Assembly (NCBI GenBank): GCA_022711765.1
Contig: JAKLEB010000001.1
Span: 1,780,694 to 1,844,693, forward strand
DNA length: 64,000 bases
Reading direction: 5' to 3'
From: Candidatus Krumholzibacteriota bacterium
GTDB taxonomy: Bacteria > Krumholzibacteriota > Krumholzibacteriia > LZORAL124-64-63
Both the position numbers and the translations under genes were made by a program. Under the pieces are notes generated by a model. That model had not been told where the DNA came from. It did no database searches and worked only from the letters and a program-made list of their open reading frames with translations. Shown here piece after piece: positions 27,797 through 37,548 of the stretch; the stretch's first letter is position 1; the number at the start of each line of letters is the position of its first letter.

Positions 27797-27821
27797 GCCG
27801 GTTGCGGGAATCAGGCGCCGA

Positions 27822-30803
27822 TCAGCGCAGGACCGTCACCTTGCGCGTCAACGTCTCGTCGACGCCCGGGCCGCGGACGCGGAGCGACACGAGGTACTGG
27901 CCGCTCGCGACCGGATGTCCGGCGTCGTCGCGTCCGTGCCAGGAGATCTCGTGCCGGCCCGCGAGCCGCTCGGCGCGATCGACCGTGGCGACGAGACGGC
28001 CGCGCACGTCGAAGATCGCCAGTTCGATCATCGCCCGCACCGGCACCGCGCAGGCGAAGGTCGCCTCGCCGGCGACGGGGTTCGGCCACGGCGCGGCGAG
28101 ACTCACGCGGGTCACGCCGTCCACCGCCTCCTCGACCGGCACGAGATCCAGCGCGCAGTCGGCGCACCCGCTGCGCTCGGGATCATGGCCGGCCATGCCC
28201 CAGGTGGCGACGGCGGACGTCGGCGAGATGCCGATGTCGACCACGGCGAGCTGACCGGTCGTGAGGAAGACGATCTCGGCGTTTCCGTCGAGGTCGAGGT
28301 CGCCGTAGGCCGGGGTCTGGTAGACGTGGTTCTCGAACGTCTTCGGCCAGCCGGGGATCGAATTGGCGAGGTTGCTCCAAGCCCAGCCCCGGTAGCCGCG
28401 GGCGCCGACGATGACGTCGCTCGCCTCGGCCTCGACCCGCGCGATGATCGGCTTGCCGTAGACCATCCAGCCGTCCGTGTCCCGCGGCCAGCCGTAGCCC
28501 ACGTCGCCGTCGTACCACAGCAGGCTGACCAGCCAGCTGCGGGCCGTCACGGCGACCTCCAGCTCGCCGCCGCCGAGGCAGTTGGCGATGGCGGCTCCGT
28601 TGAGCTGGCTCGTGGCCACGGTCACCGGCCAGGCGCCGGGAAACTCCGTGCCGTCGCCCTCCAGCAGGTGGACCACGCCGTTGCTGAGCGAGGCCACGGT
28701 CTCGACATCGCCGTCGAGGTCGAAGTCGCCGAGGGCGACGCCGCCGGACACGGAAGCCTCGAGGTCCTTCAAGAAGTTCCACCCGGTCGCGTCCATCGGG
28801 AACGCGTAGGCGACGTCGGAGAGAGCTGCGACGACCTCGTTGCGACCATCGCCGTCGACGTCGCCGACGGCCGGCGCGCTGCTGATGGTCGCGCCGGGCA
28901 GGGCGCGGATGACGGAGCCGGGGTAGCGCTCGCCGTGCCAGTCGGCGAAGCCGAGCCAGCTGCCGGCGCCGATGACCACGGCGCGCGGGTACGGTCCGCC
29001 GACCGAACCGATGGCCACGTAGGTTGCGACCGCGTCCGGCGTGGCGAAGGGCCACCCGTCCATCAGCGTCCCGCCGGCATCATAGGCGAACACGCGTCCG
29101 TCCATCGTTCCCGCGACCACGGACAGGGCGCCGTCGCCGTCGAGATCGCCGACGGCGATCGGCGAGGGCGAGAGCGTGGCGCCCGGATAGACCGGCCAGC
29201 CGGGCTGCACCGTTCCGTCGTGGCGATGGACGCGGATCGCGCCGGCGTTGTCGCCGAAGACGATCTCGAGGTAGCCGTCGCCGTCGAGATCGACGACGGC
29301 AGGGTCGGACCTGGGCTCGGCGGCGAGGTCCAGCGGGAAGCCGTCCTCGAAGTTCGGATAGCCGGGGTCGGTGCGCCATTCGGCGTCGAAGAGCCACGTG
29401 TACGAGTCGTCGTAGTTCGCCTTCCCGCCGACCATACCGACGCGGCCCTCGTGCGCCGGATCGAGGACGATCTCCGGCTCGCCCGCCGAATAGTAGTTGT
29501 CCGAGAACACCTGCAGGCTGCTCCAGTCCGTCGGCGAGGCGACCGGCGACCAGTGGAAGCCCCAGCTCGCGGAATGGTACATGCCGAGGAGCCACCGGTC
29601 GTTCACCTCCTGGTGGACCACGTCGCCGACGAAGGCCCAGCCCGAACCGGCCTGGCCCACCGTTCCCCAGCCGGCGCCGGCATCGGCGGAGGACCGGGTG
29701 CCCGCGCCGTCGTACACTTGCGAGCCGTCCGGCTCGCGCACGCGGCGCAACCAGGCGACCATCACGTCCCCGGAGGCGAGCGAGGCGTCGACGGTCGTAT
29801 CGAACACGTCCACGTCGTCGGTGTGGCTGGTCAAGCTCTGCAGGTTCTCCCAGCTTGCGAGGCCGCCGCCGGCCCAGCTCGCCGCGCGGCGATAGCGCAC
29901 CGCGTTGTCGTACTCGTGGTCGTACGCGAAGCCGAGGTACCAGACGACGTGGACCCAGCCGCCGTAGCCTACGGCGACCGTGGGGTTGTAGTAGCCCCGG
30001 TCGCTCACCCCGATCGTGCCGATCACGTAGGAGGATTCCCAGGTCGTGCCCTGGTCGGTGCTGCGTACGAAGTGGATGTCGTTTCCGTCGCCGTCCTCCG
30101 ACGAGAAGGCAAGGTAGACGTAGTACGCGCTGAAGCTCTCGGCGTCGGTCGTGAGCGAGGCGCTGAAGGCGTCGTGCGGCGCGGTGTGGATGATCGTGTC
30201 GTTGCTGAAGTCGCCGGTCTCGAGGTCGAGGGGCGACCAGGCCACGTGGACCTCGGTCGGCCAGCCGCTGCCCGTGTCGAGGACGTAGGTGACGAAGCAG
30301 CGATCCTGGGCCCCCTCGGCGACGTGGATGCGAGGGTCCCAGTAGCGGTAGTCGGGCGTCGGGTCAAAGAACGTGCCCCAGTCGCGCCAGGTCGTGCCGC
30401 CGTCGTCCGAGCGGCGGACGACGAAGCGGTACGCGCCGTCGTCGTCGACGTCGTACCAGAAGATCGCGAAGAGGTCGCCGTTCGAGGCCACGGCCAGGTC
30501 GGAGTCGTACGCGCCCGTGAACGTGTTGATCGGGAGGTCGTCGCCTCCGAGGTCGGGATCGCGGGCGCCGAGCGGCAGCTGCGGCTCATATTCGAGGCGA
30601 CGAGGCGACATCGGCTGCGGACCCGGGACATCCAGCGGGTTCACCTGATCGGCCGGGAACAGGTTCACGCCGGGGCCGCCTCCCGGCGGCGTGGGCACGA
30701 TGTCGCGGCCTGACGCGGCCGCGGCGAATCCGGCGAGCAGGACGACGGCCAGCGCGGCGGTTGCGTGGCAGCCGCGGCCGGGGCGAACGGGTGTTCGACA
30801 CAT
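27822..30803 (-). CDS. Large secreted BNR/FG-GAP repeat protein with C-terminal sorting domain
   Basis: This 993-residue protein has a signal peptide (about residues 12-32). The N-terminal half has sialidase/BNR-like Asp-box repeats (RRSDDGGTTWRDW, VRSTDQGTTWESS). The middle and second half have FG-GAP blades (DLDGDGYLEIVFGD, DLDGDGALSVVAG, DVDGDGRNEVVAAL, DFDLDGDVETVAS, DLDLDGNAEIVF). It ends with a FlgD/T9SS-like domain (PWPNPVAGEATFACAV ... ASGQYLVSLRV). Two propellers in tandem are likely. The sialidase Arg triad cannot be assigned, so glycosidase activity is not claimed. The protein is probably surface-displayed or secreted. Confidence 0.83.
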   Translation of the reverse strand: MCRTPVRPGRGCHATAALAVVLLAGFAAAASGRDIVPTPPGGGPGVNLFPADQVNPLDVPGPQPMSPRRLEYEPQLPLGARDPDLGGDDLPINTFTGAYDSDLAVASNGDLFAIFWYDVDDDGAYRFVVRRSDDGGTTWRDWGTFFDPTPDYRYWDPRIHVAEGAQDRCFVTYVLDTGSGWPTEVHVAWSPLDLETGDFSNDTIIHTAPHDAFSASLTTDAESFSAYYVYLAFSSEDGDGNDIHFVRSTDQGTTWESSYVIGTIGVSDRGYYNPTVAVGYGGWVHVVWYLGFAYDHEYDNAVRYRRAASWAGGGLASWENLQSLTSHTDDVDVFDTTVDASLASGDVMVAWLRRVREPDGSQVYDGAGTRSSADAGAGWGTVGQAGSGWAFVGDVVHQEVNDRWLLGMYHSASWGFHWSPVASPTDWSSLQVFSDNYYSAGEPEIVLDPAHEGRVGMVGGKANYDDSYTWLFDAEWRTDPGYPNFEDGFPLDLAAEPRSDPAVVDLDGDGYLEIVFGDNAGAIRVHRHDGTVQPGWPVYPGATLSPSPIAVGDLDGDGALSVVAGTMDGRVFAYDAGGTLMDGWPFATPDAVATYVAIGSVGGPYPRAVVIGAGSWLGFADWHGERYPGSVIRALPGATISSAPAVGDVDGDGRNEVVAALSDVAYAFPMDATGWNFLKDLEASVSGGVALGDFDLDGDVETVASLSNGVVHLLEGDGTEFPGAWPVTVATSQLNGAAIANCLGGGELEVAVTARSWLVSLLWYDGDVGYGWPRDTDGWMVYGKPIIARVEAEASDVIVGARGYRGWAWSNLANSIPGWPKTFENHVYQTPAYGDLDLDGNAEIVFLTTGQLAVVDIGISPTSAVATWGMAGHDPERSGCADCALDLVPVEEAVDGVTRVSLAAPWPNPVAGEATFACAVPVRAMIELAIFDVRGRLVATVDRAERLAGRHEISWHGRDDAGHPVASGQYLVSLRVRGPGVDETLTRKVTVLR

Positions 30804-31072
30804 GATCGGAACCTCCGGGTCTAGCGCTCGTGATCAGACGCGTCCATCCTCGTAATGAGACGAGAAAGTCAACTGCGAAGCACAGATGGGACCGCTGGAA
30901 ATCGATGAAGATTCCACGTAATCCCAGGTCCCGGCGCGGTCCGCGTTCCCTTCTTGATCGCCGACGCTCGCTGGCGCAGACTAGGTTCGACTCCCCTGCG
31001 TTTCCAGATGGGCTCGCCCGGCCAAGTCCGCTGCCGCCCAGATTCCGCTCGCTCGACGCGAGGTCGGTGTCC

Positions 31073-33754
31073 GTGGAAGCTGGAACCCGACTGGGGCCGT
31101 ACCTGATCCTCGGTCCGCTCGGAGCAGGCGGCATGGGCGAGGTCTATCGCGCGCGAGACGAACGACTCGCCCGCGACGTGGCGATCAAGGTGCTGCCGGC
31201 GCCGTTCGCGGCCGACGCGGACCGGCTGCGCCGCTTCTCTCAGGAGGCGCGCGCGGCCGGTGCGCTCAACCATCCGAACGTCCTGGTGGTCCATGACGTC
31301 GGCGCGCACGAGGGCGCGCCGTTCCTGGTGACCGAACTGCTCGCCGGCGAGACGTTGCGCGAACGCCTGCGAGCCGGCGATCTGCCGCCGCGCAAGGCCG
31401 TCGAGTTGACGGCCCAGATCGCTGCCGGGCTGGCGGCCGCCCACGAGCGCGGGATCGTCCACCGCGATCTCAAGCCCGAGAACCTCTTCCTCACCAGCGA
31501 CGGGGTGGCCAAGATCCTCGACTTCGGCCTGGCGAAATCCGCCGTCGGCGACCGTGCCGCTTCCCCGGGGGAAGATGACGGGAAGACGAGCGACCTCGCG
31601 GATCGCAGCACCATCCCCGCCAAGGCCGGCCTCACGCTTCCCGGATCGCTGATGGGCACACCGGCGTATCTGGCGCCGGAGCAGGCTCGCGGACTGCCGG
31701 CCGACCACCGTGCGGACATCTTCGCGCTCGGCTGCGTCCTTCACGAGTTGATCGCCGGGCGACCGCCGTTCAGCCGCGCGACCCTCGCCGGCACCCTCGG
31801 CGCGATCCTGACCGAGGATCCGCCGCCCCTGCCGGAGCGCGCCGTGGACGCGCTGCCCGGCATCGACCGCGTGATCGCGCACTGCGTCGAGAAACGGCCC
31901 GAGGACCGGTTCCAGGCCACGCGGGACCTGGAATTCGACCTGCGCGCGATCCTGACCGGGACCGAGCCACGGGCTCCGGCCGCGGGCGGCCCAGACTCCG
32001 CGTCGCGACGTTCCCGGCGTCGATCGACCCGCCTGCTCTCGATGGGCCTCGTCTTGGGAGTCCTCGCCGTGCTGGCGTTCGGCTGGCTCCAGCGCGACCG
32101 TGCCCCCTGGCGCATCGCCGGCGTCAAGTCCCAGCGCATCCTGGTGACGATCCTCGAGAACGAGACCGGCGATCCCGCGCTCGATCCCGTCGGCAGGATG
32201 GCGTCGGACTGGATCACGCAGGGCCTGCTGCGGATCGAGGGGCTCGATGTCGTGCCGAGCACGACGTTGCTGTTCACCCGACCGGCGGGCGAGCGCGCCG
32301 CGGGCGCCGGCAGCGAATCGTGGCGACAGCTGGTGAAGGAGACCGGCGCCGGCACCGTGATCTCGGGAGCCTACTACCGGCAGGGCGAGACCCTCCAGTT
32401 CCAGGTCAAGGTGACCGACGCCGCGGGCGGCACGCTGTTCCTGGCCCTCGATCCGGTCATCGGATCGGCGGCGGAACCCATGCCGGCCATCGACGAGTTG
32501 CGCCAGCGTCTGATGGGCGCGATGGCAACGCAACAGGAAGCGGAGCATTACCTCGGTCCGCGCCAGGAGCCCCCGCTCTACGACGCCTATCGCGAGTTCA
32601 TCGCCGGTTTCGAGCTCTTCATGACCGACGATGCCGAGGCGCTCCGCCATTTCCAGCGGGCCTGCGAAATCGATTCGACGTTCTACGCGCCGCTCCTGTT
32701 CGAGGCTTACCTGTACAACGAGCTGGGCGACCACAGCGGATCGGAGACGACCCTGCGCCGGCTCGCCCTCAAGCGTGAGCAGCTGGCCCCGCTCACCCTC
32801 GGCTGGCTGGACGCCCTCGCCGCCTACGGCGCGCACCGATACCCTGAAGCCCTGCGGATCCTGCGCAATGCCCAGACGCTGGCGCCGCGCGATCCCCTGC
32901 TGAATCACTGGATCGGCTACCTCGCGCTGAGCAGCAACCTGCCCCGCCTGACGGTCGAGACGTACGCGCAATTCGATGCCCACCCGTGGTCCCGACATTC
33001 CGGGCATCCGCTGGGCGCCTCATGGGTGATGCTCCACTGTCGCGCGCTGCACATGCTCGGCGATCACCAGCGCGAACTGGTCGAGTCGCGGCGAGGGCGC
33101 GAGTCGTTCCCCGATCGTCTCGATCTCGTGGTCTTGGAGGTCACGGCGCTGGCGGCACTGGGCCGGCTCGCGGAGGTGAGCGAGATCGTCGCGCGGAGCG
33201 AGGCCTCCGCGTTCACCGGCGCGACGCCCGGCGACGTGATGCTCCGGGCCGCGATGGAGCTGCGGGCCCACGGGCACCGCGAGGAGTCCCTGGCCTACGC
33301 CCGGCGCGCCGCCGCCTGGTTCCGCGAACGGAGCGCGGACCCGTCTGCACGGCAAGACCTCCGCGAGGAATACCTCGACGCGCTGCGCTGGGCTGAAGAG
33401 TGGGACGACCTCGCCGATCTCTGCCGCGCTCGCCTGCGGGAGTCGCCGGAGGACGTCGCGGCTCTCGGGACGCTGGGCGCGATCGCCGCCCTGCGCGGCG
33501 ATCCGCAGGAGGCGCTCCGCTACTCCGCGGCGCTCGGCGAGCTCAAGGGACCCTACCTGTTCGGAACGCACGTCTTCCAGCGGGCCTGCATCGCGGCGCT
33601 CCTCGGCGACGAACCGGCGGCGATCGAGCTGCTGCGCCGGTCGTTCGCCGAGGGAGTCGCCTACGATCTCGGCCTCCACCGTCAGATCGACCTCGAGCCT
33701 CTCTGGGACGCTCCCGCGTTCACGGAACTGCTGCGGCCCGGCGCGGACCGCTAG
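31073..33754 (+). CDS. Membrane-anchored Ser/Thr protein kinase with C-terminal TPR region
   Basis: This 893-residue protein has a Hanks-type kinase domain at about 5-280 (glycine loop LGAGGMGEVYRA, VAIK lysine, HRDLKPEN near residue 130, DFGLAK, PEQARGLPADHRADIFALG). A single transmembrane helix lies at about 320-340 (LLSMGLVLGVLAVLAFGW), followed by a sensor-like segment (DPALDPVGRMASDWITQGL) and TPR-type helical repeats to the end. The start is taken at GTG 31073 (or 31067) because VEAGTRLGPY is the usual N-terminus; the longer open frame is unconserved and rich in Arg and Pro. The stop shares CTAG with the convergent beta-barrel gene. The domain order is common in Acidobacteria- and FCB-type genomes. 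Confidence 0.88.
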   Translation: MEAGTRLGPYLILGPLGAGGMGEVYRARDERLARDVAIKVLPAPFAADADRLRRFSQEARAAGALNHPNVLVVHDVGAHEGAPFLVTELLAGETLRERLRAGDLPPRKAVELTAQIAAGLAAAHERGIVHRDLKPENLFLTSDGVAKILDFGLAKSAVGDRAASPGEDDGKTSDLADRSTIPAKAGLTLPGSLMGTPAYLAPEQARGLPADHRADIFALGCVLHELIAGRPPFSRATLAGTLGAILTEDPPPLPERAVDALPGIDRVIAHCVEKRPEDRFQATRDLEFDLRAILTGTEPRAPAAGGPDSASRRSRRRSTRLLSMGLVLGVLAVLAFGWLQRDRAPWRIAGVKSQRILVTILENETGDPALDPVGRMASDWITQGLLRIEGLDVVPSTTLLFTRPAGERAAGAGSESWRQLVKETGAGTVISGAYYRQGETLQFQVKVTDAAGGTLFLALDPVIGSAAEPMPAIDELRQRLMGAMATQQEAEHYLGPRQEPPLYDAYREFIAGFELFMTDDAEALRHFQRACEIDSTFYAPLLFEAYLYNELGDHSGSETTLRRLALKREQLAPLTLGWLDALAAYGAHRYPEALRILRNAQTLAPRDPLLNHWIGYLALSSNLPRLTVETYAQFDAHPWSRHSGHPLGASWVMLHCRALHMLGDHQRELVESRRGRESFPDRLDLVVLEVTALAALGRLAEVSEIVARSEASAFTGATPGDVMLRAAMELRAHGHREESLAYARRAAAWFRERSADPSARQDLREEYLDALRWAEEWDDLADLCRARLRESPEDVAALGTLGAIAALRGDPQEALRYSAALGELKGPYLFGTHVFQRACIAALLGDEPAAIELLRRSFAEGVAYDLGLHRQIDLEPLWDAPAFTELLRPGADR

Positions 33755-34242
33755 TAGAACGTGAAACCGATCGTGATCTTGGCGTCGGGTGAGTCGACCG
33801 CGCCGATCTTGAGCTCGAAGAAGAACTCGTTGCCGCTCGAGAGCTGCCGGAACATGCCGCCCAGGAAGTTCAGGCCGAGGTCGGTATCGCTGTGGTCGTG
33901 GCCGTCGTCACCGGGGAAATCGTCGTCGTGGTCCCAGTTGACGATGTTGATGCCGAGCCCGCCGCCCACGTAGAAGCCCCAGCGCGACCGCGTGCGGTGG
34001 TCGAACCGATAGACCAGCTCGGGATTGAGCGCGATCAGGGTCAGATCGTCGCCGAAGCCGATCTCGGCATTGGGGAGGAAATAGCCGTTATTGAACAACT
34101 CGCCGGCGTTCACGTGGGCGCCGACGTGGATCTGATCCGGATCGAAGGTCACGCCGCCGCGCAGGCCCCAGCCCGCTGCGGTGACGAGGGAAGGGGTGGT
34201 CAGGGCGATTGCGAGGAAAGCGAGCCCCATGATCTTGCGCAT
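33751..34242 (-). CDS. Small outer-membrane beta-barrel protein
   Basis: This 163-residue protein has a clear signal peptide (MRKIMGLAFLAIALTTPSLV, cleavage after TAA). Amphipathic strands follow: YFLPNAEIGFG, LTLIALNPELVYRF, GFYVGGGLGINIV, LGLNFLGGMF and FFFELKIGAV. The terminal strand ITIGFTFY has the C-terminal aromatic residue expected for BAM insertion. An acidic His loop (DHDDDFPGDDGHDHSD) between strands could bind metal. ATG 34242 has AAGGAG 8 bases upstream; a GTG 9 bases earlier is not needed. The role is unknown. Confidence 0.8.
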   Translation of the reverse strand: MRKIMGLAFLAIALTTPSLVTAAGWGLRGGVTFDPDQIHVGAHVNAGELFNNGYFLPNAEIGFGDDLTLIALNPELVYRFDHRTRSRWGFYVGGGLGINIVNWDHDDDFPGDDGHDHSDTDLGLNFLGGMFRQLSSGNEFFFELKIGAVDSPDAKITIGFTFY

Positions 34243-34341
34243 GCTGAACACTCCTTGCCGAAAAGGTTGAGGTATCTACAGACCAGTATAGTGCGACCGG
34301 CGCCGACCGGCCCCCGGTATTGAACGGCGCCGGTCAACGGG

Positions 34342-34369
34342 CAGGGCCCCGGCCGAAGCCGGGGCCCTG
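34342..34369 (-). terminator. Stem-loop downstream of the NO reductase gene
   Basis: The 12-bp perfect arms CAGGGCCCCGGC and GCCGGGGCCCTG enclose a CGAA tetraloop, 29 bases past the leftward NO reductase stop. There is no T-run, but the stability and position fit a terminator. Confidence 0.6.
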
Positions 34370-34397
34370 TCGCGATCGGCGGGCTCGGACGAGCCGA

Positions 34398-36701
34398 TCA
34401 CGATTCCACGACCGCTCCGCGCGGCAAGGTCGGCCTGGACCGCGCCGGGGCCATCGCCCGGTCGAGGCTCCAGCCGAACTTCAGCCCCGCCATGAACCAG
34501 GCGAAGGCGGCGACGCCGACCAGGAAGATCGTGTCGCCGACGATGCGCAGCCAGCGCAACGTCTGCACCCACGGCTGCTGCAGGAACTCGGCGCTGCGCG
34601 CGTACCAGAGGCCGTGGTCGACGCTCGCCGCCGTCTGCGCGAGGCCGATCGGCAGCAGGCTCAGCCCGATCATGAGCGCCAGGCCGACGTTCAGGCACCA
34701 GAAGGCGATCGCGAGCGGCCGCTCCTTCCAGGCGTGCTCGCCGGTGAGGCGGCGCGCGACCAGCAGGACCAGGCCGAGCGACAGCAGCCCGTAGACCCCG
34801 AAGAGCGCAGCATGGCCGTGCACGGGCGTCGTGTTCAGACCCTGCATGTAGTAGAGCGCGATCGGCGGGTTGATCAGGAAGCCGAAGACGCCCGCGCCGA
34901 CCAGGTTCCAGAACGCCACGCCGACGAAGAACGTGATCGGCCAGCGCATCCGCGACACCCAGGGCGCCGCGTGCTGGAGCCGCCAGGTCTGGAAGGCCTC
35001 GAGGCCGATCAGCACCAGCGGCACGACCTCGAGCGCGCTGAACGAGGCGCCGATCGCCATGATCGAGGTCGGGGTGCCGCTGAAGTACAGGTGATGGAAC
35101 GTACCCGGGATGCCGGCGAAGAGGAACAGCGCGCTCGAGGCGATCACGGCGCCGCCGGCGTGGCGCTCCTTCACCAGGCCGAGCCGCGCGAAGACGAAGG
35201 CGAGGGCGGCGGTGGCGAAGACCTCGAAGAAGCCCTCGACCCACAGGTGGACGACCCACCACCGCCAGTACTCCATCACCGACAGGTGGCTGCGCGCGCT
35301 GAACATGAAGCCTGACGCATAGAGCAGCCCGATCGCCGCGCTGGCGCCGGTGAACATGAAGATGAGCGACCGCGAGCCGTCGCGGCGCTTGAGCGCCGGC
35401 CAGAGGCCGCGCAGCATGAGCCCGAGCCAGAGCACGAGCCCGACGAAGAGCGCGATCTGCCAGGCGCGGCCGAGGTCGACGTACTCGTAGCCCTGGTGGC
35501 CGAACCAGAAGCCCGCGTCGAGCCCGAGGCGCTGGTGAATGGACAGCGCTTCGCCGGCGAGCGAGCCCGCGACGACGAGCAGCAGCGCGCCGAACAGGAC
35601 GTTCACGCCGAGGCGCTGGAAACGCGGCTCCCGGCCGCCCACGAGCGGCGCCAGGAAGAGCCCCGCGGCCAAGAAAGCGGTCGCGATCCAGAAGACCGCG
35701 GTCTGGATGTGCCAGGTCCGGCTCAGCGCGTACGGCAGGTACTCCGCCAGCGGGAGGCCGAAGAAGCTCTGGCCCTCGACCGTGTAGTGCGCCGTCAGCG
35801 CGCCGAGCAGCGCCTGCACGCCGAACACGGCGACCACCACGGCGACGTACTTGCCGATCGCGCGCATCGAGGGGGTGACCGGGGTCATCAGCCAGGGATC
35901 CCGCATGGGCGCGGTGACCGCGGGCTCCTCGTCGCGCCGGAACGAGCGCCACCAGACGATCGCGCCGACCGCCGCGAGCAGGAGCGCGACGCTCACCACC
36001 GACCACAGGATATTGGCGCCGGTGGGCCGGTTGCCCACGAGCGCGTCGGCCGGCCAGTTGTTCGTGTAGGTGATGGTCTTGCCGGGCCGCTCGGTCACGC
36101 ACGCCCAGCTCGCCCAGAAGAAGAAGTCGGTCAGGCGGTCGAGCCGGGTCGGATCGGCGAGCGTGACGTCGCGCATCGCGTAGTCCTCGCGCAGGGCCGC
36201 GAGCTCGGGATCGCCGCCGAACAGAGCGGCGTAGTGCGCGGCCGTGCGGCGGATCGCCTCCGCGCGGTCTTCGCTCACGGTGAGCGTGCCGGTCGCCGCG
36301 TCATAGGTGTTGGGACGCAAAGCCCGGGGCACCTGGGCGGACAGTTGCTCCTGGACGGCGCCCGGCAGCGCCGCGAACGACACCGCGCCCTGCCGCTCGG
36401 CCCAGATCTCCCGCAACGCGAGCGCCTCGCGGTGCAGCCAGTCGGCCGACCAGTCGGGAGCCTGGTAGGCGCCGTGGCCCCAGATCGAGCCGAGCTGCTG
36501 GCCACCGGTGGATTGCCAGACCTGCTGGCCGGTGAGGATGTCGTCGCCGGTCATGAGGATCTTGCCGTTTTCGGCGACGACGCGGTCCGGGATCGGCGGC
36601 TTCTGCCGGTACACCTCGCGGCCGAAGACTCCCAGCAGGGTGAAGGCGACCATCAGCGCGGCGCCGAAGATCCACCAGAGTCGCTTGTGTCCGTTCAGCA
36701 T
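34398..36701 (-). CDS. norZ: Quinol-dependent nitric oxide reductase (qNOR)
   Basis: This 767-residue single-chain enzyme reduces two NO to N2O with electrons from menaquinol. The N-terminal segment fused to TM1 has the family signature QQVWQSTGGQQLGSIWGHGA and PDWSADWLHREAL. The heme-copper-oxidase-like core of about 13 further helices has HLWVEGFFE, GTFHHLYFSG and GVFGFLINPPIALYYMQG followed by TPVHGHAALFG, giving the heme and FeB His ligands and catalytic Glu. ATG 36701 has AAGGAA 8 bases upstream. It lies 33 bases downstream of ytfE and is co-transcribed with it from the sigma-54 promoter. The NorR/RIC context indicates NO detoxification rather than a complete denitrification pathway. Confidence 0.95.
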   Translation of the reverse strand: MLNGHKRLWWIFGAALMVAFTLLGVFGREVYRQKPPIPDRVVAENGKILMTGDDILTGQQVWQSTGGQQLGSIWGHGAYQAPDWSADWLHREALALREIWAERQGAVSFAALPGAVQEQLSAQVPRALRPNTYDAATGTLTVSEDRAEAIRRTAAHYAALFGGDPELAALREDYAMRDVTLADPTRLDRLTDFFFWASWACVTERPGKTITYTNNWPADALVGNRPTGANILWSVVSVALLLAAVGAIVWWRSFRRDEEPAVTAPMRDPWLMTPVTPSMRAIGKYVAVVVAVFGVQALLGALTAHYTVEGQSFFGLPLAEYLPYALSRTWHIQTAVFWIATAFLAAGLFLAPLVGGREPRFQRLGVNVLFGALLLVVAGSLAGEALSIHQRLGLDAGFWFGHQGYEYVDLGRAWQIALFVGLVLWLGLMLRGLWPALKRRDGSRSLIFMFTGASAAIGLLYASGFMFSARSHLSVMEYWRWWVVHLWVEGFFEVFATAALAFVFARLGLVKERHAGGAVIASSALFLFAGIPGTFHHLYFSGTPTSIMAIGASFSALEVVPLVLIGLEAFQTWRLQHAAPWVSRMRWPITFFVGVAFWNLVGAGVFGFLINPPIALYYMQGLNTTPVHGHAALFGVYGLLSLGLVLLVARRLTGEHAWKERPLAIAFWCLNVGLALMIGLSLLPIGLAQTAASVDHGLWYARSAEFLQQPWVQTLRWLRIVGDTIFLVGVAAFAWFMAGLKFGWSLDRAMAPARSRPTLPRGAVVES

Positions 36702-36734
36702 GCCTGGTTCCTTTCGCACGGTTGAGCGTTGGGA

Positions 36735-37415
36735 CTACTGACCGCGCTCGCACATGGCGCGCGGGAAGAGGACGTTGTTCTCGAGGTGGACGTGCTCGGT
36801 GAGCTCCTGCGCGAAGCGCGCGAGCCCGGACATGAGCGCCCGCCACGTGGGGCAGCCGTCGGCGGGAGCCGTGTAGTCGTGGGTGAGGACCCGCAGGCGG
36901 GCGAGGGCGGCGCCCGCTCGCTGATGATCGTCTTCGAGGCCGCGGACGGTCGTGCCCGACGCGGCGGCGCGGGCCGCGAGGACCTGCGGGAACAGCAGCT
37001 TCTCCTCCACGGCCATGTGGTCGACGAGGTCCGCCGCGAGGTCGACGAGCAGCGGCGTGACCTCGGGGCTGTAGGACGGATGCTGCGCGTGCGCGCGGTC
37101 GACGGCCGACGCGAGGCGCACGAGTTCGGGGAGATCGTCGCGCAGGCGCGCGTGCACCACGTCGGTGAGGTACGTGACGAGATCGGCGAGCGGCGCCGTG
37201 GCCCAGACGGAGAGATCGCCGCGGTCGGCGCCGCCTGGTCCGGCCGAGAGTTCGTCGAGGATCGCGCGGGGATCGAGACCGGCCGCGCGGCAGGCCTCGG
37301 CCAGGGTCCGCCGGCCGCCGCAGCAGAAATCCAGACCGAAGCGTCCGAAGACGCGGGTCGCGCCGGGCCAGCTGGTGGCGATGTCGCCGAGCGTGAGAGT
37401 CTGGAGATCGTCCAT
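36735..37415 (-). CDS. ytfE: Iron-sulfur cluster repair di-iron protein (YtfE/RIC/ScdA)
   Basis: This 226-residue protein repairs Fe-S clusters after NO or peroxide damage. The N-terminal ScdA/DUF542 domain carries FGLDFCCGG (Cys31-Cys32), and a hemerythrin-like four-helix bundle follows with the di-iron ligands (VVHARLRDDLP, DHMAVEEKLLFP, LEDDHQRAG, TEHVHLENNVLFPR). AGGAGGTG lies 5 bases before the ATG. It is the first gene of a leftward ytfE-norZ operon, 147 bases from divergent norR. Confidence 0.94.
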   Translation of the reverse strand: MDDLQTLTLGDIATSWPGATRVFGRFGLDFCCGGRRTLAEACRAAGLDPRAILDELSAGPGGADRGDLSVWATAPLADLVTYLTDVVHARLRDDLPELVRLASAVDRAHAQHPSYSPEVTPLLVDLAADLVDHMAVEEKLLFPQVLAARAAASGTTVRGLEDDHQRAGAALARLRVLTHDYTAPADGCPTWRALMSGLARFAQELTEHVHLENNVLFPRAMCERGQ

Positions 37416-37444
37416 GGTTCACCTCCTGGTGATGTCCGATCCTT

Positions 37445-37460
37445 CGCACGCCGCGTGCCA
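37445..37460 (-). promoter_or_regulatory. Sigma-54 (-24/-12) promoter of ytfE-norZ
   Basis: On the minus strand TGGCACG-CGGC-GTGCG matches the sigma-54 consensus TGGCACG-N4-TTGCW, with GG at -24 and GC at -12 intact. It ends 29 bases before the ytfE ATG, and its activator NorR is encoded divergently. The fit to gene context makes it convincing. Confidence 0.8.
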
Positions 37461-37476
37461 TGTGATATCTCGTTCA

Positions 37477-37506
37477 TTGACAGCGACTTGTATTTCGTGT
37501 TATATA
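37477..37506 (+). promoter_or_regulatory. Sigma-70-type promoter of norR
   Basis: TTGACA (37477-37482), an 18-bp spacer and TATATA (37501-37506, or TTATAT with 17) lie about 55 bases before the norR ATG. The TA-rich -10 region stands out sharply in this GC-rich sequence. Confidence 0.6.
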
Positions 37507-37535
37507 TATAGACACACCGGTTTGTTGTTGTGGTC

Positions 37536-37548
37536 ATAACGTTGTTAT
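37536..37548. promoter_or_regulatory. Inverted repeat ahead of norR
   Basis: ATAAC-GTT-GTTAT is a 5-bp inverted repeat, 14 bases before the norR ATG, in an AT-rich patch. It may be an operator. It does not match the published NorR core closely, so assignment to NorR is a guess. Confidence 0.3.

Noticed and set aside
30975..31010. tRNA-like T-arm sequence (GGTTCGACTCCCC)
   Set aside because: The flanking 5-base stems do not pair, and no D-arm, anticodon arm or acceptor partner is present; nor does it match a tmRNA end.
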